A stretch of DNA of 64,000 bases from Vulcanimicrobiota bacterium (GCA_019637395.1 JAHBVR010000005.1:129312-193311), one strand, 5' to 3'; shown: positions 18,901 through 27,223, numbered from the stretch's first letter. Made by a program: numbers and translations. The notes: generated from the letters alone by a model not told the origin.

Positions 18901-20292
18901 ATCCACCTGGAGCGCGGCGAAGTGGATGAAGCCCTGGAATGCGTCAAGGAAATCGTCAACCTGCAGCCGCTCAACCTGGAGTTGCGCCAGCAACTGGGTG
19001 CTCTTTTCCTGAAAGCCGGCTTTCTCGAGCACGGCCAGAGCCTGCTCGAATCGCTGGCCGAAGACTGCCGGGAAAAGCGCGATACCGACCGGATGTTGCG
19101 CGTGCTCAATACCCTGGCCGAAAGCTTTGCCGCCAACGAACAGTGGGAAACCTCGCTGGAATATCGCGAGCGCATCGCCGATGTCATTCGCGACACCGAA
19201 GGCTGGCCCAAGGCCCAGGCGGCTTACCTGGAAATCGTGCTCGGTTATCTGGAGCACTCCCAGAAGGAAAGTGCCGACGCCATCTTCGTCAAGTTGGTGG
19301 ACGGCTTCTTCCGTTACAAGGTCGTCCTGGAAGGTGTCGAGCAACTGGAAATCCTGCAGCAGCAACTGGCCGACATGGGCAAGCCGACCATGGCCTTGAG
19401 TGTGCGCGAACGCATCGCCTCAATTCTGGAGCGCCAGGACCAGTGGGATCGCGCCATTCAGACCTTGCTGGAGATTTCCCACAGTTACCTGGTGCTGCAA
19501 GAAGTGGAGCGGGGCGTGGAATTCCTGCGCCGCGCCGCTGATCAGGCTCTCACTCACGACCGCACCGAGCAGGGCATCGAGATTCTCTTCCAGTTGGCCG
19601 ACAAGCTGATTCAGCACCGTTCGCTGGAGCACGCTCGTCCCGTGCTCGACGAATTGCTGCGTATCGCCCAGGATAACCCGGCCTTCCTGGAGCGGGTGGG
19701 CGACGTCTTGTTCCACCAGGGCAAGTTCGAAGAAGCTCGTCCGATTTATGCCGAGGTTTTGGAGAAGGAGCCGGGACGACCCGAGTCTTTGTCTCGCGTG
19801 GCCATCATTTACGCCAAGGAGTCGCGCTGGGAAGACGCCGCCGATATCGCCCGCCAGATCTTCTCCAAGGGCCTGGTCTCCAAGATTATTCGCGAATATC
19901 GGGCCGTTACCGGCTTCCGTCCGGGTGACGCCGGTTCTCATCTGCGCTTGGGCCAGTTCTACCAGCAGCTCGGCTTCGTCGAAGAGGCCATCATCGAGTA
20001 CGGATTGGCCGCCAAGGACCCGTCCAAGTTCCTGATGGCCTGCAATCAACTGGCCCTCTGCTTTTCCCAGCAGGGTTACAGCGATCTGGCCGTGCGCCAG
20101 TTCCAAATTGCCCTGGAAACCCCCGGTTACCAGGACGAGGAGCAACTCGACCTGCGTTACTTCCTGGGCCGTACCTTAGAAGATTTGGGCCGCTACAAGG
20201 AAGCCATGCACGCCTACCAGGAGTGTTTCGTGGTCGATATCCGCTATCGAGATGTGGCTCAACGTATTGAAGGTCTCGGGGATAAAATGTAG
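15922..20292 (+). CDS. Giant TPR-repeat protein
   Basis: A 1,456-residue protein made almost wholly of tetratricopeptide-type helix pairs, recognisable by repeated patterns such as GRLDEAIQALLKVVEEDP, NQVDQALQYLKKSQELKP and GQTAQALEQFAQLAKVYLE. Between about residues 500 and 830 the repeats switch to a shorter variant with a LP-x-DD(E/P) pattern (RLPEDDPLK, RLPQDDEGR, HLPSDDEQ), possibly a distinct superhelix. No signal peptide or catalytic domain is seen. It begins 17 bases after the DPF/TPR gene and ends at a probable terminator, so the two form one transcription unit. The C-terminal helices of both proteins share matching phrases (AFELKSYNMLGQCF versus FLMACNQLALCF; LETPGF/Y; ALQELKDCYAVDIAYRDV versus AMHAYQECFVVDIRYRDV), so the two arose partly by duplication. 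Probably a scaffold. Confidence 0.93.
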   Translation: MSDQQIIQQWLTYASKLAQQGRLDEAIQALLKVVEEDPQNLEVRNAIIKFASQKGDYTVVVYQHMDCAELYVLAGDKKSAMERYETILRLEETVQLGPHSRADAVMQVRQLVATVKPEIYLRIGEFRLEHNQVDQALQYLKKSQELKPGIWDTHMALGRAFMIKEAYKDAIGEFQEVLRLTQEDGQEAQAQAYEMLGEVFVRQGRPPAATITWFDRAALLYVQKQMFNEACRAYGRIVEVDGTNKEALNSLGELYSRLNMKEKAVQVYSRLADMFEKEGTALDKVIQLYETIIQLEPQNRPVGEKLVGIYANILQRSPNNVSIRGRLVEHLVRQQRNQELPPHYLAMAQYQMERGMTDEAVKALRRLLEIDSQYLEAREMLGDLYLKREMKTEAKDEFQQVIKIYRSQGKEEAALELQQKMVQLFPEDIELPYQVAVGLRDRGDFAGALHELDRLVTQRPDDLRALVYRGECLLALERHSEAAQNYEMILRLEPDQLEVRRAAIAAYLQLNQPQYAAHHLHQLPQDDPKKGALQRRLIAQLLEARQLDVAEQEMAHLPSDDEQLLSMRKELVKLHLDAGNLEKAFEGLPQIPRSERERNSLVTRLLEIPLSQGDLETAARTIHRLPEDDPLKVTFHRRLITAYLEAGRLNDAAHDVARLPQDDEGRSRLISQVISGYLNAHQYREAADQIYRLNDTDPLRNSFMGQLIEALIGVGELERAAQEVSRLGESDEIKPRYHRRLIQAYLNASRFEEAEKSIVTLNDADPEKRSFLRLLVQKFLTMGQFDRVRDLVAHMPEDMEERSQYLDGLVHNYLDLGELGKARSQVFSMADMASRAGNHLEAERLYREILAYQPSDVDIRLHLCQALASQGQAERAREGMLVLAGRFHREGNATSAADVYSRMLDLDSHNLNARYRLGSLWAEQGQTAQALEQFAQLAKVYLEQNLPEVAQRVLKKILELDPKDIDHRRQAIRLLIRNLRFEEATEHYRILLGIHLERGEVDEALECVKEIVNLQPLNLELRQQLGALFLKAGFLEHGQSLLESLAEDCREKRDTDRMLRVLNTLAESFAANEQWETSLEYRERIADVIRDTEGWPKAQAAYLEIVLGYLEHSQKESADAIFVKLVDGFFRYKVVLEGVEQLEILQQQLADMGKPTMALSVRERIASILERQDQWDRAIQTLLEISHSYLVLQEVERGVEFLRRAADQALTHDRTEQGIEILFQLADKLIQHRSLEHARPVLDELLRIAQDNPAFLERVGDVLFHQGKFEEARPIYAEVLEKEPGRPESLSRVAIIYAKESRWEDAADIARQIFSKGLVSKIIREYRAVTGFRPGDAGSHLRLGQFYQQLGFVEEAIIEYGLAAKDPSKFLMACNQLALCFSQQGYSDLAVRQFQIALETPGYQDEEQLDLRYFLGRTLEDLGRYKEAMHAYQECFVVDIRYRDVAQRIEGLGDKM

Positions 20293-20315
20293 CCTTCGGG
20301 GTTGGTCTGCTTGGA

Positions 20316-20350
20316 GAGGGGTTGGCTTGGGCCAGCCCCTCGCGCTTTCT
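20316..20350 (+). terminator. Probable intrinsic terminator after the TPR operon
   Basis: An 11-bp stem, GAGGGGTTGGC (20316-20326), pairs through a TTGG loop with GCCAGCCCCTC (20331-20341), with one G-T wobble. It is followed by cgcgctttct, a poor T tract. It lies 24 bases after the stop of the second TPR gene. Confidence 0.5.
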
Positions 20351-20464
20351 CCAACTTCTCTCGCTCTCATCATGCAGGAAATCAAATCAGCATGATTGCA
20401 ATCACAGGGTAGGTTTGACATGTCGGGCCAGCGAATACCTGAGGATAGTGGAAAGGAAGGTTCC

Positions 20465-21445
20465 GTGGACGTTTTGAGGTGGCGAAAATCCTTGGCTGGT
20501 CTGGGTATGGCCTTGTCTACGACTTCGCTGGCCTGGGCCGCACCGCCTGACGCATTGGTCCAAAACCAGGGCGCCCTGTTGGGCAGTTTCGTGGTGCTGA
20601 CCGTAGTGCTGGGTGGGCTCGGCCTGGCTGAAATGAAGGCCAACAAGGGCCGCAGCTTCGACCTGGAGATCGATCGCCTGGCCGCCGCCGCCGCTCAGCG
20701 TCAGGCCAAGAAGAGTGGAGATGTCTCCGGGCTTCTGGACGAAGAAGACTCCGGCAATCCTTCTTTGATGGCCGCTCGCATGCCGGAAAAGGCCCCTCCA
20801 CCGCCTCCCACGGCCGGAATGCCCCCGCCCCCGCCGCCTCCCACGCGTGCCGCCGTTCCGCCGCCGCCCCCGCCGCCGCCTTCCGACAGTGGAGATAGCT
20901 TCGGTGCTCGCCTGGCAGCCGCTGACGACCTGGCCAAGCCGGCCGCCAAAACCGCTCCCATCTCGTTTGGAGGCGCCAGCCCGGTCCCTCCCCCGCCTGC
21001 CGAGAGCGGCTCCGGTAGTGGTGGTGGCGGCGGTTGGGCTGATCTGCTTCAGCGCGTTCGCTCCAATGAAAATGACCAGCCCAATCCTTTCAAAGGCGGG
21101 GGACCTTCGGCCATCCCCAGCACGGAAGAAGATAGCGCTCCCGCCAGGACCCCTTCCGGTTCCGGTGGCGATGCCTGGGAAGCTCTGTTGCGCAAGACCG
21201 CCGGCGCGGCTTCCGGTGAAGTTCCCGCGGCCATTCCACGGCCCGGCGTAGGTCTTCCCTCGAGCGGGTCTTTTGCAATTGGCAATACAGGGGGAACCGG
21301 GTCCGACCCAGAACCAGGGCGAGCGCCCTCGGGAGAGTCTGACGAGTCGCTGCCCGACTTCATCAAAAAGTCGGGTCGCACCATCTCGCTGGACCTGAAC
21401 AAAGGCGGAGCCGCTTCGAATCCGTTTCAGAAGCCGCCTCAATAA
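20465..21445 (+). CDS. Pro-rich exported or membrane protein of unknown function
   Basis: About 326 residues from GTG 20465, with AAGGAAGG just upstream. This start gives a clean signal peptide (basic LRWRK, hydrophobic core, LAWA cleavage-type site); ATG 20420 is the alternative, adding 15 residues. A second hydrophobic helix (LLGSFVVLTVVLGGLGLA) follows within 40 residues. The rest is disordered: proline runs (PPPPPPP, three clusters), Gly/Ser stretches, and two similar short acidic/aromatic modules, GGWADLLQRVRSNE and GDAWEALLRKTAGA, which may be docking peptides. The C-terminal KKSGRTISLDLNKGG and NPFQKPPQ are also motif-like. It lies between the TPR operon and the PATAN/roadblock genes. 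I infer a membrane-anchored linker; the orientation is uncertain and no family is recognised. Confidence 0.7.
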   Translation: MDVLRWRKSLAGLGMALSTTSLAWAAPPDALVQNQGALLGSFVVLTVVLGGLGLAEMKANKGRSFDLEIDRLAAAAAQRQAKKSGDVSGLLDEEDSGNPSLMAARMPEKAPPPPPTAGMPPPPPPPTRAAVPPPPPPPPSDSGDSFGARLAAADDLAKPAAKTAPISFGGASPVPPPPAESGSGSGGGGGWADLLQRVRSNENDQPNPFKGGGPSAIPSTEEDSAPARTPSGSGGDAWEALLRKTAGAASGEVPAAIPRPGVGLPSSGSFAIGNTGGTGSDPEPGRAPSGESDESLPDFIKKSGRTISLDLNKGGAASNPFQKPPQ

Positions 21446-21503
21446 GTATTCTTGTTAACTAACGGAGGACTGGCAGATTAATCTCCCCAAGGGCAACCCG
21501 CTG

Positions 21504-22382
21504 ATGCCGGAAGGTGTACTTCTGACGGGTTCAGACTTGCGAACGATGGTGGACAACCTGTGTGCAGATGGGTTTTCTGGCTATGTCAAGTTTGAGCTTT
21601 CGCCGGGAAAACACGCCTATGTTTTTGTGGCCAATGGGGATCAGGTCCGCGCCTTTGAAATGACCGAGGCCCGCGGCGATGTCAAGGTCGCCAAGCCGGA
21701 CCGCCTTATGAATATGGCCGGCGGCAACGGACGGGTGCTGGCCTGGTCCTATATTCTGTCGGGCCGTTTGGCCAATGTCCTGGGTAATTCTTTTGCTTTC
21801 AAGCCTCTCTATCGAGACTATCAGGTCAAGAAGAAAGAGCTGAAAAAAGTCCTGGACAACATGACTCACGACAACCATTCCGGCTTCCTCCAGTTCGACT
21901 TGAGCGACGGCCGGGCCGTGGTGGTGCTGGAAAAGGGAGAACCGATCCACGACCAGTTCATTTCCCAGTATGGCGAAGTGCTCTGTGGCCGTGAAGTGAT
22001 CACCAATCTCTTCGACTATGTCTACTCCCAGGGCGCCGTGGTCCACGTCTTTGCCGAGAAATACCATGAGCTGGAGAATCGCTCGCGCCGCGCCAACGAC
22101 GACCTGGATAAGATGATCCAGCTGACGGTCAAGCCGGTCGGCGGTATGTTTGCCAGCAAAGACACTCTCAACCTCGACCTGGAGTATGCCCGCGGCTGGG
22201 GCTATAACGCCAAGTCCACCTTCCAGATCGCCGTTGAGGATATGGATGGGCGCATGCTGGGCACCTACAAAGCCAAGGGCGTATCCAAGAAGAATCTCAA
22301 TCTGGAAATCCCCCAGAAGATCGTCAACGAACTCGGTCTGCAAGAAAGCCAGGAAGTGACCGTTTATCCCTATGGTGAGTAA
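21504..22382 (+). CDS. PATAN/DUF4388-like double-domain protein
   Basis: 292 residues from ATG 21504. Two copies of a similar alpha/beta unit are visible: LRTMVDNLCADGFSGYVKFE followed by AYVFVANGDQVRAF, and LKKVLDNMTHDNHSGFLQFD followed by AVVVLEKGEPIHDQF. This is the pattern of PATAN/DUF4388 domains (helix, then SG-x-(L/V)-x-(V/F), then a strand with G-x-(I/V)). Such domains occur in two-component and MglA-type regulation of motility, pili and development. The best ribosome site (GGAGG, 21464-21468) is 35 bases upstream, 8 bases before an in-frame ATT at 21477, so an unusual start is possible. The C-terminus (about residues 200-292) is an extra beta-rich domain. It precedes a roadblock gene by 6 bases. 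Confidence 0.7.
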   Translation: MPEGVLLTGSDLRTMVDNLCADGFSGYVKFELSPGKHAYVFVANGDQVRAFEMTEARGDVKVAKPDRLMNMAGGNGRVLAWSYILSGRLANVLGNSFAFKPLYRDYQVKKKELKKVLDNMTHDNHSGFLQFDLSDGRAVVVLEKGEPIHDQFISQYGEVLCGREVITNLFDYVYSQGAVVHVFAEKYHELENRSRRANDDLDKMIQLTVKPVGGMFASKDTLNLDLEYARGWGYNAKSTFQIAVEDMDGRMLGTYKAKGVSKKNLNLEIPQKIVNELGLQESQEVTVYPYGE

Positions 22383-22388
22383 ACCGAA

Positions 22389-22745
22389 ATGACCGATCTC
22401 AAGCGCATTCTGGAAAACTTTTGTCGCGTCGACCTGGTGCGGGGCGCCTTGATTTTGGACGATCAAGGTCTGCTGATCGAGGAGTATTTCAACGACGAAC
22501 CGTATAGTGACGCCATCGGCATGCTGGTCTTGCGCTCTGTGCAACTCGGGGCGCAGTTGGTGGATGAATTGGGCAAGAGCCCGTTGCATCAGCAATACAT
22601 CGAGTTTGCCGACTGCCAGATCACGGCCGAGCAGTTGGCCAACGACTGTGTGCTGGTGGTGGTGGCCCGCGCCAACGCCAATCTGGGCCGCCTGCGTCTG
22701 GAGATCCGTAAGTCCAAATCAGCCGTGGAGGCGATGCTGGCATGA
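22389..22745 (+). CDS. Roadblock/LC7-domain protein (MglB-like)
   Basis: 118 residues, the size of a stand-alone roadblock/LC7 domain. The pattern fits: an N-terminal helix (LKRILENFCRVDLVRGALI), the strand VRGALILDDQGLLIEEYF, the long central helix SVQLGAQLVDELG, and strands ending in DCVLVVVARANANLG followed by a C-terminal helix. Roadblock proteins dimerise and act as GAPs or partners of small Ras-like GTPases such as MglA, setting cell polarity. No MglA-type GTPase is encoded in the window. The gene overlaps the response-regulator gene by four bases (ATGA) and follows the PATAN-like gene by 6 bases. Confidence 0.8.
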   Translation: MTDLKRILENFCRVDLVRGALILDDQGLLIEEYFNDEPYSDAIGMLVLRSVQLGAQLVDELGKSPLHQQYIEFADCQITAEQLANDCVLVVVARANANLGRLRLEIRKSKSAVEAMLA

Positions 22746-23131
22746 AGTCCAAACGCATTCTCGTCATCGAAGATGATGCGGTGACTTCCGAAGTCATTCA
22801 GGTCGTGTTGGAAGACTTCGGCTTCGAAATGATGACGGTGCAGGACGCCGAGCAGGCTCTACAGGCCGCCCGAGACGCACCCCCGGATTTGATTCTGCTG
22901 GATCTTACCTTGCCGGACAGTGATGCCGTGCAGCTCTGCTCGCGCCTCAAACAAGAGCCATCGACCCGAGACGCCGCGGTGGTTTTGATGACTCATCAGC
23001 TCAGTGAAGAGGAATTGGCCAGAGTCGTCAACTCCGAAGCGGACGCTCAGGTCTCCAAGCCTTTCAGCCCTCTAGGGCTTTTAGCCATCGTCCACGAATG
23101 CTTACAGCGCCAGGGGACTCCCGCCGGCTAA
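22742..23131 (+). CDS. Single-domain response regulator (CheY-like)
   Basis: A 129-residue stand-alone receiver domain. The acidic pair is at D11/D12 (VIEDD), the phospho-acceptor is D54 in LILLDLTLPD, the switch Thr is T84 (VLMTHQ) and the conserved Lys is K106 (VSKPFSP). There is no output domain, so signalling is through protein contacts. Start ATG 22742 overlaps the roadblock stop, indicating translational coupling. The context (PATAN-like, roadblock, TPR-roadblock) suggests input to a polarity or surface-assembly module. No histidine kinase is adjacent; the nearest is at 28553. Confidence 0.93.
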   Translation: MKSKRILVIEDDAVTSEVIQVVLEDFGFEMMTVQDAEQALQAARDAPPDLILLDLTLPDSDAVQLCSRLKQEPSTRDAAVVLMTHQLSEEELARVVNSEADAQVSKPFSPLGLLAIVHECLQRQGTPAG

Positions 23132-23157
23132 GATCTGAATCGAGAGGATGCGCGCGC

Positions 23158-24792
23158 ATGCGGGGCACCGAACAGAAGACCACTCTAGAACTCAAGCTAG
23201 AGAAGCTGCGTTCCATTTGCGAAAAGTCTCCGGACAACCACATCGGTTTGCTGGCTCTGGCCGAAACGGCTTTCCGGCGTGGTTTGCGCCTGGAAGCGCT
23301 GGAAGCCTACCAGAAAGTCCTGAAGGACGAGTCGGTGGCCGAAGCCCATCTGTGCATGGCCCAGATGTATCGCCACCACGGCCTCTACCAGGAAGCCATC
23401 AGCGAGCTTCGCGTGCTCTTCGAAATGGAGCCCGGCTATCCGGAAGCTCATGTTTTTGCGCGGGAGTTGTCCAGCGCCACTACCTTGCCACAGGATATTG
23501 AAGAAATTCTCCTGGCCGGCTGCGGTAACGACGAACTGGCGCTGGCGCGGGTCCGTCTCAGCATCGCTCGCTCTCTGGTTTTACGTGAGGGTCAAGAGTT
23601 GGTGGCCATTCAAGACGCCAACGCGGGCGATCCGACCTTTGGTTACTATATCTTTGAAACGCGCAAACGTCTGAGCTATTGCGAAGAAGTCCTCTCCCAA
23701 TTGACGGTGCTGGAAGACGCCCGCAAGGCCTATCTGGCGGACCTGGATCGCCAGCGCCAGATCGAACGGGAGCGCCAGCGAGCCGCCGAAACGCCGGTCG
23801 TCGAGGCCCAGGCTGGTGAGGAGGCTCCGGTGGTGGAAACCCGGCCGGTTGAACCTCTGGAGGGGAGTTCTGAATACCCCGCGGTGTCGGTCGGTCAGTT
23901 CAACGAATTTGCTGGGGCGGAAGAACCGGTTTCCGAGGAAATCCATTCCGCTGTGGACCTTTCTCAGGAAATTGAAGCGGTCGAAGTGGAGGAGCCGGCG
24001 GAAGAGATCGGGCTGGACGAGTCCGTTCGGGCGGTTGAGCCCGCTCTTTGGGATGACCATCCCACCTATGTCGCTCCCGCCCACGATTCGGGCGAAAGCG
24101 GGAACAGGTATCCGCACCCCGACCTCCCTATCGACATCACTCCCACTCTGGAAGGCGCCCTTCCGGAGCCCGGCGCGCTCTGGGACGACGAGCCCGCTGC
24201 CCAGCGCTACGACCCTGCGGGCGCCCATCCTGGTCTTCCCGGACCCGACACCTATGACTCCGGTCTGGGCGATGACCTGGAGGTTTCCTCTCATCCAGTG
24301 GCTGACCAGCCCACCCATTTGAATCTGGAGCCGGAGGAAGTGCCCGTGCTGGAAGCACTTCCGCCCGAGCCGCCAGCCCCGGTGGCCGTGATGGAGCCGG
24401 TGCAACGGGACTTCGCCAGCCTCTACGCGCCCTTGCTGGCCAGCCTGGACGGATTGATTCAGACTCTGGCCAAGACTCGCAGCGTCTCTTCGGTCTTTCT
24501 ACTCAACCGCGAAGGTTACGCCGTGGTGGAACAGGTGAAGGATTCGATCGGGCGGGAGCGCCTGTCCGAATTCATCATTGAAACGGTCGCTTTCTTGGAG
24601 GCCTTCGCCAATGCTCCTCAGTACTGGGTCTTGGAGTGCGCCGGCGGTATCGTGGTGATCCAATCGGTCGACTCCTACCATTACCTGGTCACGATTGGGC
24701 AGACCGGAGCCAACTTTGGCGCGCTGCGCTACACCATGGATCGGGTGCGCCCTAACTTCGAACAGGTTCTCCAGCCTGCCTGTCCCGCCTGA
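23158..24792 (+). CDS. TPR plus C-terminal roadblock-domain fusion protein
   Basis: 544 residues from ATG 23158, placed 10 bases after GAGAGG; an upstream in-frame ATG (23098) lies inside the previous gene and is unlikely. Residues about 20-110 carry TPR helices (GLRLEALEAYQKVLKDESV, GLYQEAISELRVLFEMEP). A helical region and a coiled coil follow (about 190-225), then an acidic, Pro/Glu-rich disordered linker (about 225-415). The C-terminal 125 residues have the roadblock pattern: LLASLDGLIQTLAKTR, SVSSVFLLNREGYAVVEQV, SEFIIETVAFLEAF, then GGIVVIQSVDSYHYLVTI. It is the second roadblock in the cluster and could heterodimerise with the first. Confidence 0.82.
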   Translation: MRGTEQKTTLELKLEKLRSICEKSPDNHIGLLALAETAFRRGLRLEALEAYQKVLKDESVAEAHLCMAQMYRHHGLYQEAISELRVLFEMEPGYPEAHVFARELSSATTLPQDIEEILLAGCGNDELALARVRLSIARSLVLREGQELVAIQDANAGDPTFGYYIFETRKRLSYCEEVLSQLTVLEDARKAYLADLDRQRQIERERQRAAETPVVEAQAGEEAPVVETRPVEPLEGSSEYPAVSVGQFNEFAGAEEPVSEEIHSAVDLSQEIEAVEVEEPAEEIGLDESVRAVEPALWDDHPTYVAPAHDSGESGNRYPHPDLPIDITPTLEGALPEPGALWDDEPAAQRYDPAGAHPGLPGPDTYDSGLGDDLEVSSHPVADQPTHLNLEPEEVPVLEALPPEPPAPVAVMEPVQRDFASLYAPLLASLDGLIQTLAKTRSVSSVFLLNREGYAVVEQVKDSIGRERLSEFIIETVAFLEAFANAPQYWVLECAGGIVVIQSVDSYHYLVTIGQTGANFGALRYTMDRVRPNFEQVLQPACPA

Positions 24793-24835
24793 TTCCCCGG
24801 AGGCCGTCCTTGAGCCGGGCCTGACCAGTTCTACC

Positions 24836-27223
24836 GTGCCACCCCCGACTCCGTGGGCGGCCGGCCCGGTCAGTGCCCCGCAGAGATGGGTGGACTTTAT
24901 CTTCGATCGCGTGCTGGTTAATCTGCTGCGCGCCTTGTTTATCTTTATTCTGACCGCTCCGGGATGGGCCGGACTGTGCGTGTGGATTTTCAAGGACGTG
25001 CCGGTGTCCATGCCGCCGATTGTGGCCATGCTCGGGCAAATCGACTCGGGCTTCCAGTTGGCATCGAACAGCTACCTGTTGCGCTTTGCCCTGCTGGCGC
25101 TGGGTGGCCTGGCTGTTTTACTGGGCCTACCCGTGCCTCCGCAGGGGCGCTGGATGTGGCGCTGTTCCTGGCTCTTCATGGCCCTGGCCGCCCTCTCGGC
25201 CGTGCAAAGCTCCCATAAGTTTGAGGCCTTACTGACGGTGGTCGATACCGCCTTGCTCAATCTGGTGGTGCTGGTGGCCTTTCATTTTCGCCCCCGGGGG
25301 ATCGGCCTGGCCTACAGCCTGGCGGCGCTGGCTGTGGCGGCGTCATCGTTGTTCAAGTTTTTCGGCGAGGAACTGTTTATCAACGATGATGGTCGCCTCA
25401 ATGGGACGTTTTTTCAGCCCAACGTTACGGCCGCCTTTCTGGCGGCGGCTCTTCCCTGGGTGCTGAACCAGTATTTTGCGGCCAGGGCCAATCCCCGTCT
25501 CCAGGTATTAGGACTGGTAGCGGTGATTCCCATCTACTTCGCCTTCTTTCTGACGGGCACGCGCGCCGCCTTACTGGCTGCTTTGCTGGTTATGGTGGGA
25601 CGCTGGTGGTGTGGCGCCAGTTTGCGCCGGGGCCGGTCTCTCTTCATCGCGTTGCTCGGCTCTCTGTTTGCCTGCGCCGCCATGCTGGCGGTGTGCTGGT
25701 TGGCTGTACACAGTTCGTGGGGCCTGGTGTTGGGTCTGTTCCTGTTGGGCCTGCTGGCCTATCGCTCCGGTTTGCCTCTTTGGGGCGTGGCCGTTTTGTC
25801 CGCCATGTGCGTGGGAGGTTATAAGGCGCAAATCGAAGTCGCCCGCTTCAAAAATGACCCCTACAGAAACATTACCAGGCGCACGGCCGACCTGCAGCAG
25901 GGTAGCGACGCCAGCCTTACCTCGCGCAAGGAGTTCTGGCGGGCGGCGCTGCTCATGGGAATCGAGCATCCCTGGCTGGGCGTGGGCCCGCGTGGCTTTC
26001 ACCGCTACTACCCGAGTTATCAGTCAGACGTGCGCTGGTTCTCCAAGTTCTGCCATTCGTCATGCTTGAGTTGCTTTGCGGAACTGGGTTTCCCGGGAAC
26101 CGCGCTGTTAGGAGTGCTGGGAATACAGTGGCTGCTGGTGGTGGGCAGAGGACTGAAACAGCCCGAACCCAACCCACCGGTTCTGGATGCGGCCGCATCC
26201 GCCATCATCCTGTCCGTCTGTATGACGGTTGACGTGCAGTGGCAGTTTCCGGCTCTGCCGGTGGTTTGGGCAGCCTGGCTGGGAGCCAGCCTTGCCTATG
26301 TCTGGCCGGAGGTTCCGCCACTTCCGCCGCCGGTGGACGAGGAAATCAGTCCCTGGACTCTGCGTCCTCAGGTCGTCCTGACCTATTTCCTGCTGGCCGC
26401 CCTGGGCATCGCCGCCGCCTTTGACATGGCCTTCGGGATGGCCCAGGCAGCCAATGAAAAGTCCGAGATCTGGCTGCGCCGGGGCGAAGTGGCCCGGGCC
26501 CTCAAAGAGGACCAGATCAGCATCGAACTCAATCCGTTCCAAGGCTCCTATTTTCACCACTACGGGCTGAGTTATTCGGCCGCCCTGGCCACCAAGCTGG
26601 ACAAGGTCAAACCCGAGGAGTTCCTGCGCATTGCCGAGCGGGCTGTGGTGCTTGACTCGCACCGTGCTGTTCACTGGGACCTCTTGCACAAGGCCCTGGT
26701 ATCCAATAAGAACAACCAGCAGGCTCAGGTGGCTTTGCAACGAGCACTGGAGTGCGATCCGGTCAACTATCCCTCCTTTTATGTCAATCTGGCCGAGTTA
26801 TTGAGCGCCCCCGAGCAGCGCTCCCAGCGCGAGCGCCTTTTGCTCAGTTGCGCCCAGCGCTTTCCGGTGGACGCTCTCAGTTCCATGTTCGAATTTCGTA
26901 GTAACGATATCGTCCGCCAATTGAGCGAGGTGTACATGCTGCTGGCCGACCAGACCGACCACAACCATCCTGAACTGGCCTTGAGCTACTACGACCAGAT
27001 TCTCAAGCTCAGCCCCGACGAGCCTAACGCCCGCCTGGGACGTATCGTCTCTCTGGTCAACCTGAACCGGTTGGCCGAGGCGCACCGAGAGGTACTGGCC
27101 CTTTACAAGAAGCTACCTCAAGCGGAAGTGGTGGATGCTATCAAGCACATCTTCGCAATGGAGCATCTGCCTTTCAACCCTAAGGATTACCCCGTCGCCA
27201 AAGCCCAGCCAAAGCGTCCGTGA
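24836..27223 (+). CDS. O-antigen ligase/polymerase-like membrane protein with TPR tail
   Basis: About 795 residues. The frame is open from 24695, inside the previous gene; GTG 24836 is my best start, with no good ribosome site. Residues about 30-560 contain 10 or more membrane helices with Wzy_C/O-antigen ligase marks: NGTFFQPNVTAAFLA, FLTGTRAALLAAL and the periplasmic loop GVGPRGFHRYYPSY. The final 230 residues form a TPR-like tail (ERAVVLDSHRAVHWDLLHKAL, YYDQILKLSPDEPNARLGR), an arrangement known in this superfamily. The likely role is polymerising or transferring surface glycan, or glycosylating protein, outside the inner membrane. It closes the roadblock cluster, linking that cluster to surface polysaccharide. 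Its 3' end overlaps dprA by 37 bases on the other strand. Confidence 0.85.
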   Translation: MPPPTPWAAGPVSAPQRWVDFIFDRVLVNLLRALFIFILTAPGWAGLCVWIFKDVPVSMPPIVAMLGQIDSGFQLASNSYLLRFALLALGGLAVLLGLPVPPQGRWMWRCSWLFMALAALSAVQSSHKFEALLTVVDTALLNLVVLVAFHFRPRGIGLAYSLAALAVAASSLFKFFGEELFINDDGRLNGTFFQPNVTAAFLAAALPWVLNQYFAARANPRLQVLGLVAVIPIYFAFFLTGTRAALLAALLVMVGRWWCGASLRRGRSLFIALLGSLFACAAMLAVCWLAVHSSWGLVLGLFLLGLLAYRSGLPLWGVAVLSAMCVGGYKAQIEVARFKNDPYRNITRRTADLQQGSDASLTSRKEFWRAALLMGIEHPWLGVGPRGFHRYYPSYQSDVRWFSKFCHSSCLSCFAELGFPGTALLGVLGIQWLLVVGRGLKQPEPNPPVLDAAASAIILSVCMTVDVQWQFPALPVVWAAWLGASLAYVWPEVPPLPPPVDEEISPWTLRPQVVLTYFLLAALGIAAAFDMAFGMAQAANEKSEIWLRRGEVARALKEDQISIELNPFQGSYFHHYGLSYSAALATKLDKVKPEEFLRIAERAVVLDSHRAVHWDLLHKALVSNKNNQQAQVALQRALECDPVNYPSFYVNLAELLSAPEQRSQRERLLLSCAQRFPVDALSSMFEFRSNDIVRQLSEVYMLLADQTDHNHPELALSYYDQILKLSPDEPNARLGRIVSLVNLNRLAEAHREVLALYKKLPQAEVVDAIKHIFAMEHLPFNPKDYPVAKAQPKRP

